Positions 38,401-49,000 of a DNA stretch of 64,000 nt are shown here, piece by piece (the stretch's first letter is position 1; each line of letters opens with the position of its first letter). The notes beneath the pieces were generated by a model. That model worked only from the letters and a program-made list of their open reading frames with translations. It had not been told where the DNA came from and did no database searches. The translations under genes were made by a program, and so were the position numbers. Location: NCBI GenBank assembly GCA_034008185.1, contig CM067083.1, positions 118,194,837-118,258,836 of the forward strand, given 5' to 3'. Origin of the DNA: Gorsachius magnificus. Lineage: Eukaryota > Chordata > Aves > Pelecaniformes > Ardeidae.

Positions 38401-41400
38401 TTTATTCCATCCCCAAGTCTCTCACTGTTTTGCCCCTCTTTCTTCTGTCAGACTCCCCAGTGCTCTGTCTCCCTCTCCTTGTTGCTTCTGATGATTCCTC
38501 GAAGTTCGCCACTGTCCTTTTCGCTTGCCTTCTCCCTCTTTCCTCCATTCTCCTCTCCCCTGTAACACTCTCTCTCCTTACTGTCCTTCCAGGTTCCTCC
38601 ATCTCAGTCTTTCTGTCAGCTCGTTTTTCTGCCTCTGTCACGCCATGTGAGCCTTCCTCCTTTCCCTCCTTTCCCTGGCTCCCCGTTGTTCCAATATCTG
38701 CTCATATGTGGGTTTTTTTGCCTTAAATCTGCCTCCTTTTCACCCCCATTCTCACCTCCTCCTTACTCCCAGTCCCAGGGACGCAGACTGCAAATGCATG
38801 ATGAGATGGTGGTCATAGCAAGCAGATGGCAGCAGCACTACTTTTCTTCTAGCACTGGCAGAAGTGCCATGCTGCATCCTGCAAGGAGGGGGAAGTTTCC
38901 CTGGCCTGGGTTGCTGCTGTGTTAGGCACAACTCAGCTTCTGTTAGTCCAGGATAGTATAGGCATTGTGTGCTGAAATGCTGCAGAGTAAGAGACCCTTC
39001 TGACTCATTTTTAAGACCAGGTTATTGCTCTGCTTTCTGCTAAGGGGTGTGTGAGTGGTAATGTGTCAACTGCATGCAGGGATCAAACACGAGTGTGCTG
39101 CATAGCACCTATCACAACTGACTGAGGTCTCAGCACATATCATAACAGGGTGATATGTAATAATAAACCAAGGGGTGGCACTAAAACTCTGCAAATTGAG
39201 GCATGTGAGGGCTTAAAGATTTCCAGGCACAGAAAGAGGAGATGGTGAGTGCGGCTGTTGCTTGCTGTCTGGGGAATTGCCAGATCCTGGGGAGCAGAGG
39301 CCGCTGCAGAGGCAGCAATGTTCACACTCAGCAGTAGCTCAAGCCCTGTGGAGCTGCCCCTGTGCTTGCTGAGTGTCTGGGAACAGCACAGGCCCTTGGG
39401 GCCTGGCTCACTCACCCAAGTGAGCACCTTCAACACAGTGACCTCTTAAACCTGCTGCAGTTTCCCCCTTTTGTGGGTTTGGACTCGTCTTGTAGCACTC
39501 CTGAAATGTTCATGTTGAAGTATGGTTTTTCCAACTCTCAACTTGAAATCACAGCCACAGATTGCCAAAAAGAACTGTGTAGGCCTGCAACCTAGAGGGC
39601 CATGGGCTGAATGCTCCCTTTTCTTCCTGGGACTCCTGGAGAATAGTCTGCACAAGAGCTGAAAAACTTCATTTGCAAGGTGTTGCAAGAATGACTGAGA
39701 GTAGTAGGGAGAAGTGTTTTATAAGCTTGTCCTGTTCTTACTATTCTTAGGACATTGCTTGTGGCCTCTGTTGGTTTTTTTTTTTACTGCTATGTTTTGT
39801 TTTGTCATCTGTACAGCTCTTACTTGATGCAATTTAGTTAAGTCCTGGCATATTGGCCATGAACAGTGCATTATAATTTGGAGACAAATGGTTGGAATTC
39901 ACCTTTCTCAGCATCAGGCTTGATCAGTGTGTCAACCTCAGTAGCTGTTCAGCTGCTTGATAGCCTGTTCAATCTGGTGTTCTTTGGTGTTGGCATCAAC
40001 AGTGAATGCCAAGTGGTGGTACTTGCTGTTCCCCAGCTAACTCTGGTCACAGGGAACTCAAACTGCAGAACATGAAGTTTGTGGCAGGCGGAGTTCTTGA
40101 TGGGATGGGACTGTGGTCTGGACCATTAGGTACAGTTCAGGTCTTTACTCCTATATACAGATATCAGAGCATGCTCGTGACCTAGACTTGGAGCTCACAT
40201 CTCACAGACTAGTAACCTGCCTAGGGCTATGGCTGCTAGGGGCTCTGTCACTTCTTTCTTTTTTAAATTTTCTTTCTTATACCTGTTTCCTCTCTGTCAA
40301 AACATTTTCCCTTGAATGAAATATCCATTTTCTTGACTGCCCTAGATGTGATTAGCATTTTAGCCTGTAATTATTTCTGACTGCTCCATGAAATAATTTA
40401 TTATGTGTTTATGGCTCTGATAAATTAAAATGGATGGAGGATTTTTCCTGTTACACTTCAGTCACCTTCCTCTGAGGTGCAGTGTGTGAAAATTCAGGAG
40501 TCCTTTTCTCCACCACCTCTGGTGCTGTGTTCATACCATGCCTGGCTGCATGATACCTAGGCTGGCTGCTCTCTCACTGTTTTATGACCAATAGCTTCTG
40601 AGACCTGACCTGCTGCCTGCTTCTCCCGCAGGGCTATGTGGCTTTGGAAGCTTATGATCCATCAGAGTATGATCCATTCTTCCTGAAGACATGTACAGAC
40701 TGCTGGAAGGTGTGATGGTTATTTATGCCGTGAGGTTTAGAGGCACCCTTTGACCATCAGGAAGTTAATGGTTAGAGAGGAGGCGGAGCATGTTACTGAC
40801 GTGCTGCTACAGGGGTGGTGTAGAGCAACACATTCTCATTTTATTAACTGAACAGATATGGGTCCCAGCTCCTGCTGCATTTAAGCCCAAGAGTGTTTGA
40901 AAATGGTTTTCACTGGGAACGTGATCTGGATCCATACTAAGCCCAGATTTGGAGGCACAGTAGGCAATGGCAGGGGGGAGGTTTGTTTTCCTCCTCTCAA
41001 ATTCATTGTGGCAGCATGGGAAGTGTCATGTCTAATGAGGGTTGGTGAACTCCCAGACAAGCTGGGTGTGTGCTTTTTAGAAGCAAGTAATCTGACAGTT
41101 CAGATGATCTTTACAGAAACTCATGTAAATGCACCAAAGACTCGGGTACCTAATGGAAGAGTTAGGCAGGACTCGGACACAAACCCATGAAGTGCAATTC
41201 TCTAAATCCCTTCTGGATGCTGTGAGCCCTCAGCAGCTGCAGGGACTGAGCTGATACTTCATTGCAGTGTGCTGTGCAGGGTTCATCAAGAACAACTGCC
41301 TCCAGGAGAGCAGATCTCATGTCTACAGTCCAACTTTGCTGCAGAGTTGTTGAATGCATTATGGCTTGCCTTAGGAGCTGAAATGCTCAGCATTTCTCAG

Positions 41401-44400
41401 GCCACTCAAGTCTGTGCCTCATGATTTTATTAATAAAAAATGAGGTCGATGCTCCTTACCTCCTAACCAATGGTACCTTGACATTCACCTCCAAGTCTTT
41501 GAGACTCTTTGACAAAGTGCTTCTGTTGGTGCATAAGCATGAAATAACTGTCTCTCTCACAGGTTTCAATACCAGCCTTGCAGGATCCTCTGTTAAAAGG
41601 CATTCAAAGAAAGTTTATTGAGACAGGCATTATCAAGCAGTGTGAGACAGGTATTTTAAATAATTGGTATCCCTGGGAAGTGTTTCATATTGGGGGGCTA
41701 TCCTTGCTCGTGAGAGTAGATGTTCACACGAAGCACTTCTTTCTTTCCTGCCAGGAAGACCATGCTCTACCAGAGAGCTGAACGAGCTCAGTAAAGCAGA
41801 GCTGCCACTGCTTCCTTTGAGCCGGCAACATATGGATGCAATTAAGTGGCTGAAGATACCACATGCCTACATTGCTAGCGAGGTCCACCAAATGAAGAGG
41901 TAAGAGCTTGTGTTTACTGAGAAGCAGCACAACAGCTACAGTGGATGAGGCCTCTCCTTGGCTGCATAGCAGAGTATTTGCTAAAACTTAAATTTCATGG
42001 TGAATTCTGCTTTATTGTGTATTTCTCCTGAGAAAGGAGCATTGGTGAAGGGAAAGCCTTCAGGTATGGAGCAGACAGCAGGATGTATTTAAGTAGAGCA
42101 TTGATGGTCAAGCTGAGCCTTGAAATACAGTGGCTTTTGCTGTGGAGTTTCCTGCATTTGCTGCATGCAGCCTGGCAGCCATCCCTACGGGTCAAGCCAC
42201 AGAATATCTGCTAGGTACTTTACTGGAAGATCTCAAAGGATTTATTGTTCATACTTGCTTTGGGTTTTCTGTGTTGGGTTTTTTTTTGCTATAAGTTTCT
42301 AGATTTTGGGAGCAGAGTGAGGTTGTACTTGTACCACAAACTGGTTGGGGTTGGAAGGGACCTCTTGAAGTCATCTGGTTCCAACCCCCCTGCTGAAGCA
42401 GGGCCACCTGCAGCCACTTGCCCAGCACCATGTCCAGACAGCTTTTGAGTGTCTCCAGGGATGGGGACTCCACAACCTCCCTGGGAAGCATGTGCCAGTG
42501 CTCGGTCACCTTCATAGTAGAATAGCATTTCCTGATGTTCAGAGGGCACCTCCTGTGTTTCAGTGTGTGCTCACGGCCTCTGGTCCTGGCTCTGGGCACC
42601 ACCAAACTCTTTGCACCCTCCCTTCAGGTATTTGTATGCACTGACGTGATTGCCCCTGAGCCTTCTCTTCTCCAGGCTGAACTGTCCCAGTTCTTTTGGC
42701 CTTATCTCATGTTTGCTCAACTGGTGTCCTTCTACTGTTAGATACAATGTGCATCCTGGCTTGAGCCATGAGGCCCAGTAAAGATGAACTCCTGTAAAGG
42801 AGGGCCCTGTGCTGAGGGAGCTACACACCACTCCAGAAAGTTGCATCCTATAGCTAAGCTTCCTAACAGGTTTTTTGGTGTACAGGCTGGTTGGACTCAA
42901 AACAGTAGAGATCACTAGTGTGAACTGAACTGGAGCAGTGATGCAGCTGCCTAAGCTGAGAACATGAGAGAGCCCCAGCTGGCCTGCCCTGATAGAAAAG
43001 CATTTGGGATCAGGGAAGAGTGATGATTTTTTTTTAATTATGTTGTTGGGTTTTTTAAAGTCCCGGTGCTCTGATTTCACCCCTTTGGAAAGCTCTATAG
43101 TTCTGCCATTGCAGTACACAACACTTAAGGAAACTCCTGCTCCCAGCAACAAAAACATCTGGAGTCTGATGTCCTCCTGAACCAGGCTCACTCTCTTTCC
43201 CCCCAGCCCCTGCCCTGGAATTTTATGCCTCTTACTGGATTTACTCCAGCACATTTACAGCAGGTACAGGATAATGGCATATTCTAGAAGGAAAACTGGT
43301 CACAAAGACAAACATTTCCGGGAGTGACTCAGTGTGGGAAAGAGCTGGTGCAGGAAGCTGTGCTGGGCTACAGCAGCCTTCGTGTTGCATGGCTGGCAAT
43401 AGTTTTTACTTCTGTTTAAAGGCAGAAAATCATCAGCCACCACAAAGACAGCGACAGCCAATGGTGTCACCTGTCCTCCAGCTGACTGCAGCAGCAAGCA
43501 CAGCCATCAGAAGGTACCATTTGCAAAAATACCTTACATCTTCTGCCAAAGCAAGTGATAACAGGCCAGGTCTCCTGGCAAAGTGTAATAAACTCATTGT
43601 CTTAAACGTGGTTCTGAAGTACTGTTACCCAGCAGCCACAGAAATATTTGCGCTGCTGCTCCTGTTATTTCCAGCTCCAGTCCATGCTCTGTGGGCCAAA
43701 TCCTACTATTTTAGGAGGTTTAACTTAGGCTCAGCCCTACAAAGACAGGGCTGATGCTCTCTGGTTTATAGGGTGATGGAGCCTTTATACTGAAGGAGCT
43801 GAACTGGTGAGAAAAGTTAAAGTCTGCTATGCCCCTTTTCTACACAGCGCAGGATCTATGTTATCCCCAGCTCTGGCAACAGCTACAGCTCTGAGTCTGC
43901 TGCATTTCATATTACAAGAAGTAGTGGGCGGAGGGAATGGCAAAGCTTGCAAAATTTTAGCTACAGCTGTTGTGATTTTGCATGAAGCTCAAAGAGGTCA
44001 CCTTGAGACTTAAGAACAAACCCTCTCTTTGAATGAGGAGGAGGAGACGGAGGTGTTCCTGGCTATATGCATGGTTAGCAGATGTGTACAAAGGAGTGGC
44101 TTAGACAGCACCGATAAGGAAATCATGATTTGTTTTTTTGTTTGTTCAGATCTTTAGCAGAACTCCCATAGTGAACGTCTCACAAAATATTATCTGCAAA
44201 ATAATGTTAGGGTTACTACCAGGGGTTCAAAGGCCTTTCTCCTGGAGGCAGTGCACAAGCAGTAAATCAAACTTTAATGTACACATTATTGCTCCGAGAA
44301 GGCAGGAAATAATTAGGGAAAAGGAGATGGTAAGTGTTCTTGTACAAAATGTCTACCACTTTTCAGAGAGTCAGTGCTGAGCAACAAATGCTGTCAGTGC

Positions 44401-44630
44401 CCTACAAATTGGTTTCTCTCTTGTTCCAGAGTGGTTCCTGTCTCCCTGCTGCTGCTAATGCACAGCAGCTCTGGTGTCAAAGCCTGAAACCAGAATTTTC
44501 TCTATGCTTCTTCAAGAAGCTCCAAACTCCCACTGTACAGACACAATCTCTCAAGAGTTGCCAAGATTTAGTTTTATTTAGGATTAGAAACACTGAACCA
44601 CAGAAAACTGTTAAAAGTAACAGAGGTTGA
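29349..44630 (+). CDS. FAM228A: FAM228-family gene (single copy here)
   Basis: Uncharacterised vertebrate protein family; no biochemical role is established. Coding exons are 29349-29423, 30738-30836, 32920-33024, 36124-36198, 36833-37030, 40632-40709, 41563-41650 and 41755-41899, plus less certain 43426-43513, 44150-44329 and 44430-44630. The core is clearly FAM228: a basic coiled segment REVDRYLRHNDFLN-RKKEILYKKWLEDV, then AYDPSEYDPFF, KVSIPALQDPL, QCETG and MDAIKWLKIPHAYIASE. Phases close through all eleven exons, giving about 443 residues. Position between PFN4 and ITSN2 matches mammalian FAM228A, but the assignment to A or B is by synteny only. The first ATG after the CpG-island start is used; upstream in-frame starts are GTG only. 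Splicing of the 3' third needs RNA data. Confidence 0.8.
30738..30836 (+). CDS. FAM228A: FAM228 coding exon 2
   Basis: 99 nt, 33 codons in phase 0 on both sides (GFTASLSQKSKTALNGRK to EPLAPLR). Acceptor CTTGTCTAG; donor GTAGGT. No domain is recognised; splice sites and open phase support it. Confidence 0.6.
31715..31830 (+). mobile_element. CR1 LINE 3'-end fragment, diverged
   Basis: GAGGCCCTGAGCAATCT..., CCAGATGAACTCCCGAGGTCACTTCCAAC and CTTTCCTGTGGTTTCTG follow the avian CR1 3' terminus in order, with many substitutions. Sense orientation. Confidence 0.65.
32177..32204 (+). other. possible 28-nt alternative exon of FAM228
   Basis: A T-rich tract and CCATAG precede LKDLAEERG in the same frame as exon 2, and GTCAGT follows. 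Joining it to the next exon gives GAC TAG at once, so it would truncate the protein. It may be a cryptic or poison exon, or chance. Confidence 0.25.
32920..33024 (+). CDS. FAM228A: FAM228 coding exon 3
   Basis: 105 nt, 35 codons in phase 0: TSSTMCTVNSSDTDWLLRLK, then SPRPVRERDQQRPWQ. Acceptor GTTTCTCCCAG; donor GTGAGT. The DWL-SPRPVRE stretch resembles the FAM228 N-terminal region. Its internal ATG could be an alternative start. Confidence 0.75.
33025..36123 (+). other. FAM228 intron 3
   Basis: 3.1-kb intron with a (CTGT) microsatellite near 33193-33210 and a CR1 3' fragment at 35885-35998. No other element was recognised. Confidence 0.65.
35885..35998 (+). mobile_element. CR1 LINE 3'-end fragment
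   Basis: CTGTGCAACCTGCTCTAGGTGAACCTGCTTTAGCAGGGG, then GTTGGACTAGGTGATGTCCC, GGTCCCTTCCATCCC and ending CCTGTGATTCTGCC: the classic avian CR1 3' end, in sense orientation. Confidence 0.85.
36124..36198 (+). CDS. FAM228A: FAM228 coding exon 4
   Basis: 75 nt encoding AAPDENQDIIASAQCILDR, then ENYFVR. AQ-ILDREN is a family signature (family: IQSILYREN). Acceptor TTTTGTTAG; donor GTAAGA. Confidence 0.85.
36833..37030 (+). CDS. FAM228A: FAM228 coding exon 5, core basic helix
   Basis: 198 nt, 66 codons: EVDRYLRHNDFLNLRKKEIL through the KKWLEDVLEPLLQKI helix to LSLYLNYCKKK. Highly charged, likely alpha-helical or coiled coil, and the most recognisable FAM228 exon. Acceptor TTCTTACTTAG; donor GTATCA. 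Confidence 0.9.
37031..40631 (+). other. FAM228 intron 5
   Basis: 3.6-kb intron whose notable content is a pyrimidine-rich tract (38208-38767). No transposon with clear ends and no additional exon were recognised. Confidence 0.65.
38208..38767 (+). repeat. long polypyrimidine tract
   Basis: About 560 bp composed mostly of C and T on the + strand, opening with a C run (38213-38224) and continuing with CTCT, CCTT and TTCC arrays. The highly charged minus-strand open frame of 79 codons here is only its complement. Confidence 0.85.
40632..40709 (+). CDS. FAM228A: FAM228 coding exon 6
   Basis: 78 nt, 26 codons. AYDPSEYDPFFL matches the family motif HYDPKEYDPFYM. Acceptor TTCTCCCGCAG; donor GTGTGA, which departs from consensus at +4. 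Confidence 0.88.
41563..41650 (+). CDS. FAM228A: FAM228 coding exon 7
   Basis: 88 nt encoding VSIPALQDPLLKGIQRKF to IIKQCET plus one base. VSIPALQDPL and QCETG are family landmarks. Acceptor CTCTCTCACAG; donor GTATTT. Confidence 0.88.
41755..41899 (+). CDS. FAM228A: FAM228 coding exon 8
   Basis: 145 nt: two bases completing Gly, 47 codons and two bases. IKWLKIPHAYIASE corresponds to the family EWLKLPTRYIESE. Acceptor TTTCCTGCCAG; donor GTAAGA. Confidence 0.87.
42335..42718 (-). mobile_element. CR1 LINE 3' portion, reverse orientation
   Basis: The + strand reads GGTTGGGGTTGGAAGGGACC, then CCACAACCTCCCTGGGAAGC, CAGTGCTCGGTCACC, TTCCTGATGTTCAGAGGGCA and CCAGGCTGAACTGTCCCAGT, the reverse complement of the avian CR1 3' region. 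It lies in FAM228 intron 8. Confidence 0.9.
43426..43513 (+). CDS. candidate FAM228 coding exon 9
   Basis: 88 nt, open from KSSATTKTATANGVTC to SSKHSHQK with donor GTACCA. Two AGs four bases apart offer acceptors: starting at 43426 keeps the frame open, starting at 43422 ends it after 18 codons (..WCHLSSS). No family similarity is recognised; support is phase only. Confidence 0.4.
44150..44329 (+). CDS. candidate FAM228 coding exon 10
   Basis: 180 nt open in phase 0 (IFSRTPIVNVSQNIICK to RRQEIIREKEM). The acceptor has a strong T-rich tract and TTCAG; the donor GTAAGT is perfect. The protein sequence is not recognised. Confidence 0.45.
44430..44630 (+). CDS. candidate FAM228 terminal coding exon
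   Basis: 201 nt in phase 0 with TGA at 44628-44630 (SGSCLPAAANAQQLWCQ to VKSNRG). The acceptor CTCTTGTTCCAG is good. It lies opposite the probable ITSN2 3'UTR, so the open frame could be fortuitous. Confidence 0.4.
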   Translation, partial: SGSCLPAAANAQQLWCQSLKPEFSLCFFKKLQTPTVQTQSLKSCQDLVLFRIRNTEPQKTVKSNRG

Positions 44631-45870
44631 CTCAGCCATGTAACAGGAGGGTACACAGACGGCAATCGGGTGTGAACTGTCAGGCATCAGGAGGTATCGC
44701 TGCACCCGTGGAAAACAAGGGCACGCGCTGCTCAGAATTGCATGCTGTGCTTTTTCAACAAAGCAGTTTAAGGAGGCAGTAAAATGGTTACAATGTATCA
44801 AAACCTTTATAAACATACTTTTTTTTTTTTAAACCATCCCTGATTTTGGTGCCAAGAGAAAGTCTTTTCTTTCAACCAATCTCATTTTACAGATTCGTGT
44901 CAGGGTGACAGTTCCGCCACAGCAAACCTTTTAAACTTGTAATAAACTTTTCTTGAATGTAATCCTATAAGTTTTTCCTCATTATTTCACATTCCCCTGT
45001 ACAATAAAATATCCTTTTAAAAAAATCACTATGCATCAATAAACATCTGTAGACAAATTACATTAATAAACTTATATTTTACTCTCTATATACATGTTGG
45101 CAATGTCAAAGCTTCAAGATTCACATGGAGGTCTGCAAGACCAAGGAAATGTACACAAATAACTTACATTTAGGAAAAAAACCAAAAGCTGAATAGTATT
45201 TTTCCACATTATCGTGGGTCACAGTATTTAAAATATTTTTTTCTAGTTACTCTTCACAACCACATTGTCTCAGCAGAGAATGAGGAATCGATCTGAAGCA
45301 GGGAGAAAAATCAAGTAGCAGTTACTGATTTCAGTGCAGAACTAAGTCAAGTAAAGAACTACACTTGATTCTTATACAATATATCTGAGACTTCTCCAGT
45401 GCTAAGGCTTCTTCAACATTTAATCTTTAAAACTATCATCCTGAGACGGGAAGATTCCAGTGGATATCACTTTTCAGATTACAAATGGAATGATTCTAGT
45501 GCTGAGCTAAACCATTCCTCAGTCTGTATGTTAGACTAAGTGGTAAAACATACATACTTCTCGATGCCACATTTCTACTTAATACTTTTTATGGCCCTGA
45601 AAATGGAAACATTGGCATCCAAACCCAAGCTATTCCAACATAATAAAAAGGCACTGAGCTATAGTACTGTATATACAGTAACCTTTGTGTTTGCATAGAT
45701 CAACAACAACTTTGAATGCTGCAAGGAACTACACGCAACCAGTAACTAAGAGGAAATACGGAAGCAGCAGGAACTTTTGCTTAATAACCAGCATGGGGCA
45801 AGGAATCTTTTACAAAAAAAATGTTCAGGCTGTCAGCTTCAGTTGTCCTTCATAAATTAAAGAAGTGTTC
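44560..45870 (-). promoter_or_regulatory. ITSN2: ITSN2 3'UTR region
   Basis: AT-rich sequence downstream of the ITSN2 stop. On the gene strand an ATTAAA lies at 45424-45419 and a canonical AATAAA at 44578-44573. The latter would give a 1.3-kb UTR overlapping the last candidate FAM228 exon. Confidence 0.5.
44941..45070 (+). promoter_or_regulatory. plus-strand AATAAA cluster, possible FAM228 polyA signals
   Basis: AATAAA occurs at 44941, 45003, 45038 and 45065 on the + strand, 310-440 bp after the candidate stop. Because the stretch is AT-rich, some copies may be chance. Confidence 0.4.
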
Positions 45871-46028
45871 TTAGAGGAGTGTTTTCTGATCAAAGAGCTG
45901 CAGGTCAAAACGGACCCAGACTTCACCTGTTGGAACTTCATGCAGCAGTAAGTGTTTAGTCGTGGGGCCTTTGCTTTCTTGTTCTGTTCTGATTTTTGCT
46001 ACCGGAACTTCAGTGCGACCCAAAAAAT
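45871..46028 (-). CDS. ITSN2: ITSN2 last coding exon, end of C2
   Basis: 158 nt: [17 protein letters not shown] to [12 protein letters not shown] and TAA at 45873-45871. The acceptor is TTTGCCCAACAG. Confidence 0.97.
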
Positions 46029-49000
46029 CTGTTGGGCAAATGAATAAGAAATTTCATTAAGCAAAGACATTGAGCTTAGAAAATCTGAAAGTGTCAGGTT
46101 AAGCAGCAATGCTGCAGTGTGTATTCAGTTCCAGAGCAGTGCTTCCAAGCTGCCTCTTCGATGAGCTCTCAGCCCTGTCTAAATCAGCCAGCAGTGACAA
46201 AAAAGGGTCTTTTCAGAAGACAAAAATGCTGTGGAATTAGGATGGAAAACATGCCTTTATGTCACAGTTTGATGTACAGCCTTTAAAAATACAGCTCCCT
46301 TTCAGAAACACACTTTCAAATGTTCTCCTGTCTTAGGGCTGGAAGGTCAGAGTTAAGTGATGGAACCTGTTTACAAGTCAGCTGTGGTGCAACGAAGTAA
46401 AAAAAATGTCAACTATTTTGGCTCAGCTAGATTTTAATTAGGCTTATGTATCATTCTTTTCACAAGAACAATGACCTTGAACAACTACTGCCACTCATAG
46501 GTTTTCCTTTTCAGAAATTATATGCCCTCTTTGTGGCCATTTCATATATAAACATCTTTGTGTGTGTGCATGCTTTGGAAAGTTTACCATGAACTATAAA
46601 AACAAGAGACTCAGCTGTGCCATGGGGAGGAGCAGCCTAGCAAAGTCACGTTACCTCACTTGAGAAAAGACTGAGCTATAGTTACACACAGGGCAACTCA
46701 GGACAAGGCAGTACCTTGCAAATCTGAAAAAATCAACTGTGTGTCACAGCCTTGAAAAAGCACTTAACCTTTTAAAGAGTATTAGAAGCCGCCAACTGCC
46801 AAAAAACGTGTTCAGTTTCCATGCAAAAAAAAAAAAAAAGAAAGCTTATCAAGCTGTGGCTGTGCAAATATAACCTAGCACCTTATTTTTGGGCATCACC
46901 TTTAGTGAGAGAGAAAAATTTCTGCTGTCAACTTCTCTGTCTCCCCAGTCTGACAAAATAATAATTCTGTGTCTGATACAAAAGCCAGAGTAGGATGAAA
47001 TCTGACTGCCCAGAGCTGTTGGCTCTGGAGGGCTCCTGAATGTTTCAAGTAAGGAGGCATTGTTTTTACACAACATTTCTCAGGAAGCAATCACACCTTA
47101 GAGGCTCAAGGAACTGAGTACCCCAAGTCACAAAAAAAGCATTCTTTTTCCTAAACCAAATGTTCGCACTTACCATCGGGTGAGAACTGATCTCTGTCAA
47201 ACATGGTGATACACAGGACATCCTGATAGAGATCCTTAATGAAGAACTGGCAGTTGAAGTTCCACTTGGGGTTCAAGGTGTCCTGCAGGGTCCTCGTAGT
47301 GTAGCTCTGAGAGCCCATGCTGATTTCACAATACGGGTTGCTCTTCCCTAAACACAGAACAAGCAGTGAAACACATTTGCAGTGCAGGAACCTCCCTCCC
47401 TGCCTGGAGGCTGCTTGGACACACACAGATGCTGCTGTCCAGAAGATGTGTGTCAGGCAATCCCTACATCTAGAGCAGCATGGAGCTGGTTCTCCCCTCG
47501 GCCCTCTGAAACTAAATGACGGCTAATTTGTTCAGAAGCTGTAGCTGAATCCACAATGTTTCTCCAATCACCAAACTTCTCTCAGCAAGCCTTTCCAAAT
47601 GTTGCAGGAATAAAAGTGATTTGATGCTATTTTCTTCACTTACCATTGGGCTTACAGGCCTTTAGCTCTGTTGCTTCAATCACATGCACCATCAAACGTC
47701 CTATTCCTGAGGTCTTCTGTGAACGAGCTGGGGACAAAGAAGTCAGAAATAAATGGATGGGTTGCAACCTTGAAAACTGATAGTAGGTCTGACGAGGAAG
47801 ATTATACACAGACACTGGCATCCTCCAGAAAAGGCCCTGCCCATGCATCTGGGTGGATGAGAGGACAATACAGAAGCCCACAGGTACCTTGATACGCCTT
47901 TTCACGTTTCTTCTTCTCAGTTTCAATGTACTGCTCTGATGCTGCTTTGATTTTCTGGACCCAGGCAGTGCTGCAAAGAGCAATCCCTATGGTCAGGGTC
48001 ATACCACAGGCAGGAAAATTCCTCAGTATCAGCAACTCTGCCCCAATCTCTTTTGACATTTTTTCCCACCCCCTGGGTTTCAGAGGCATCACCAATCAAA
48101 TTAGTTCAAGGACTAAAGCAATGGGAGTTTTTGGATTTAATCTTATGCCACATTTCCACATTGGTCTAAATAAATGAAAGCAGAGCTGCTGTTTTATTAA
48201 AGACTGATGGGTGACATTAAAGACTGATCAGGACTGGGGAAGAATCCCATGGAAGAATCCTATGGGATGCTGGACTTTGCAGCCCTAAACTATTCTACAT
48301 GACTGTAACATCACGAAGCAGTAGACAAGACTGGATTCCACTGCAAGAGCTGCCACGCAAGCAGAACAAAATCGGAGAAAACTTGTAATTCAAATGAGTC
48401 AGACGAGTTTATTTCCTGACCAAGAAACTAAACCCTGTTCTTGAACTCAGAGACCCCCACGTCTGCTCACTGGAAACAGACAGCCACAATCAAGAAGTTT
48501 AGCTCAGATCTGCATTTTTGCTACTCACCGCTCATTAATGTTGTCCGTTTTAAGCGTGTAAACTCTGTCAATGTGTGATATGTGGAAAACTGGCTCATCA
48601 CTTGAAGGATCTGTGGGCAATTTCACTAGGACTTCATTAAGGAAAACAGGCTGAAAGAAAAGCAAACGTCACTGTGGAAGCGTCACCCTGACAGTAAGCA
48701 GAAACTCTACAAGGATGTTGAAGTACATTGTAGGGAAAATGAAAGTTGTAGGACACAGGATGAACAGTAAGATGACCAGATAAAGGATGTGAGAAAGGAC
48801 TGAGAGAAAAACTACTCTGGTGACCCCTTTCTGTCTTCCTAGATGAAAAGCTTTGTGAAAGGGGCAGGACTGCGTAAGCAGAGCTGCAGTGTGGAGCTTG
48901 GAAATCCTGGAAATCTCCCAGGTTCCCTGTCAGAAAGCAGTCCCAATACTTAAAGCCTATCTCCCCAGCTCCAGAATCCTGAGAACATGCACTGTGTGGA

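Noticed and set aside
38402..38641. 79-codon minus-strand frame rich in Arg and Glu
   Set aside because: It is just the complement of the polypyrimidine tract; no splice or start context.
43332..43754. 140-codon plus-strand frame around FAM228 candidate exon 9
   Set aside because: Most of it lies outside the splice sites and in a different frame from the one that joins FAM228 exon 8.
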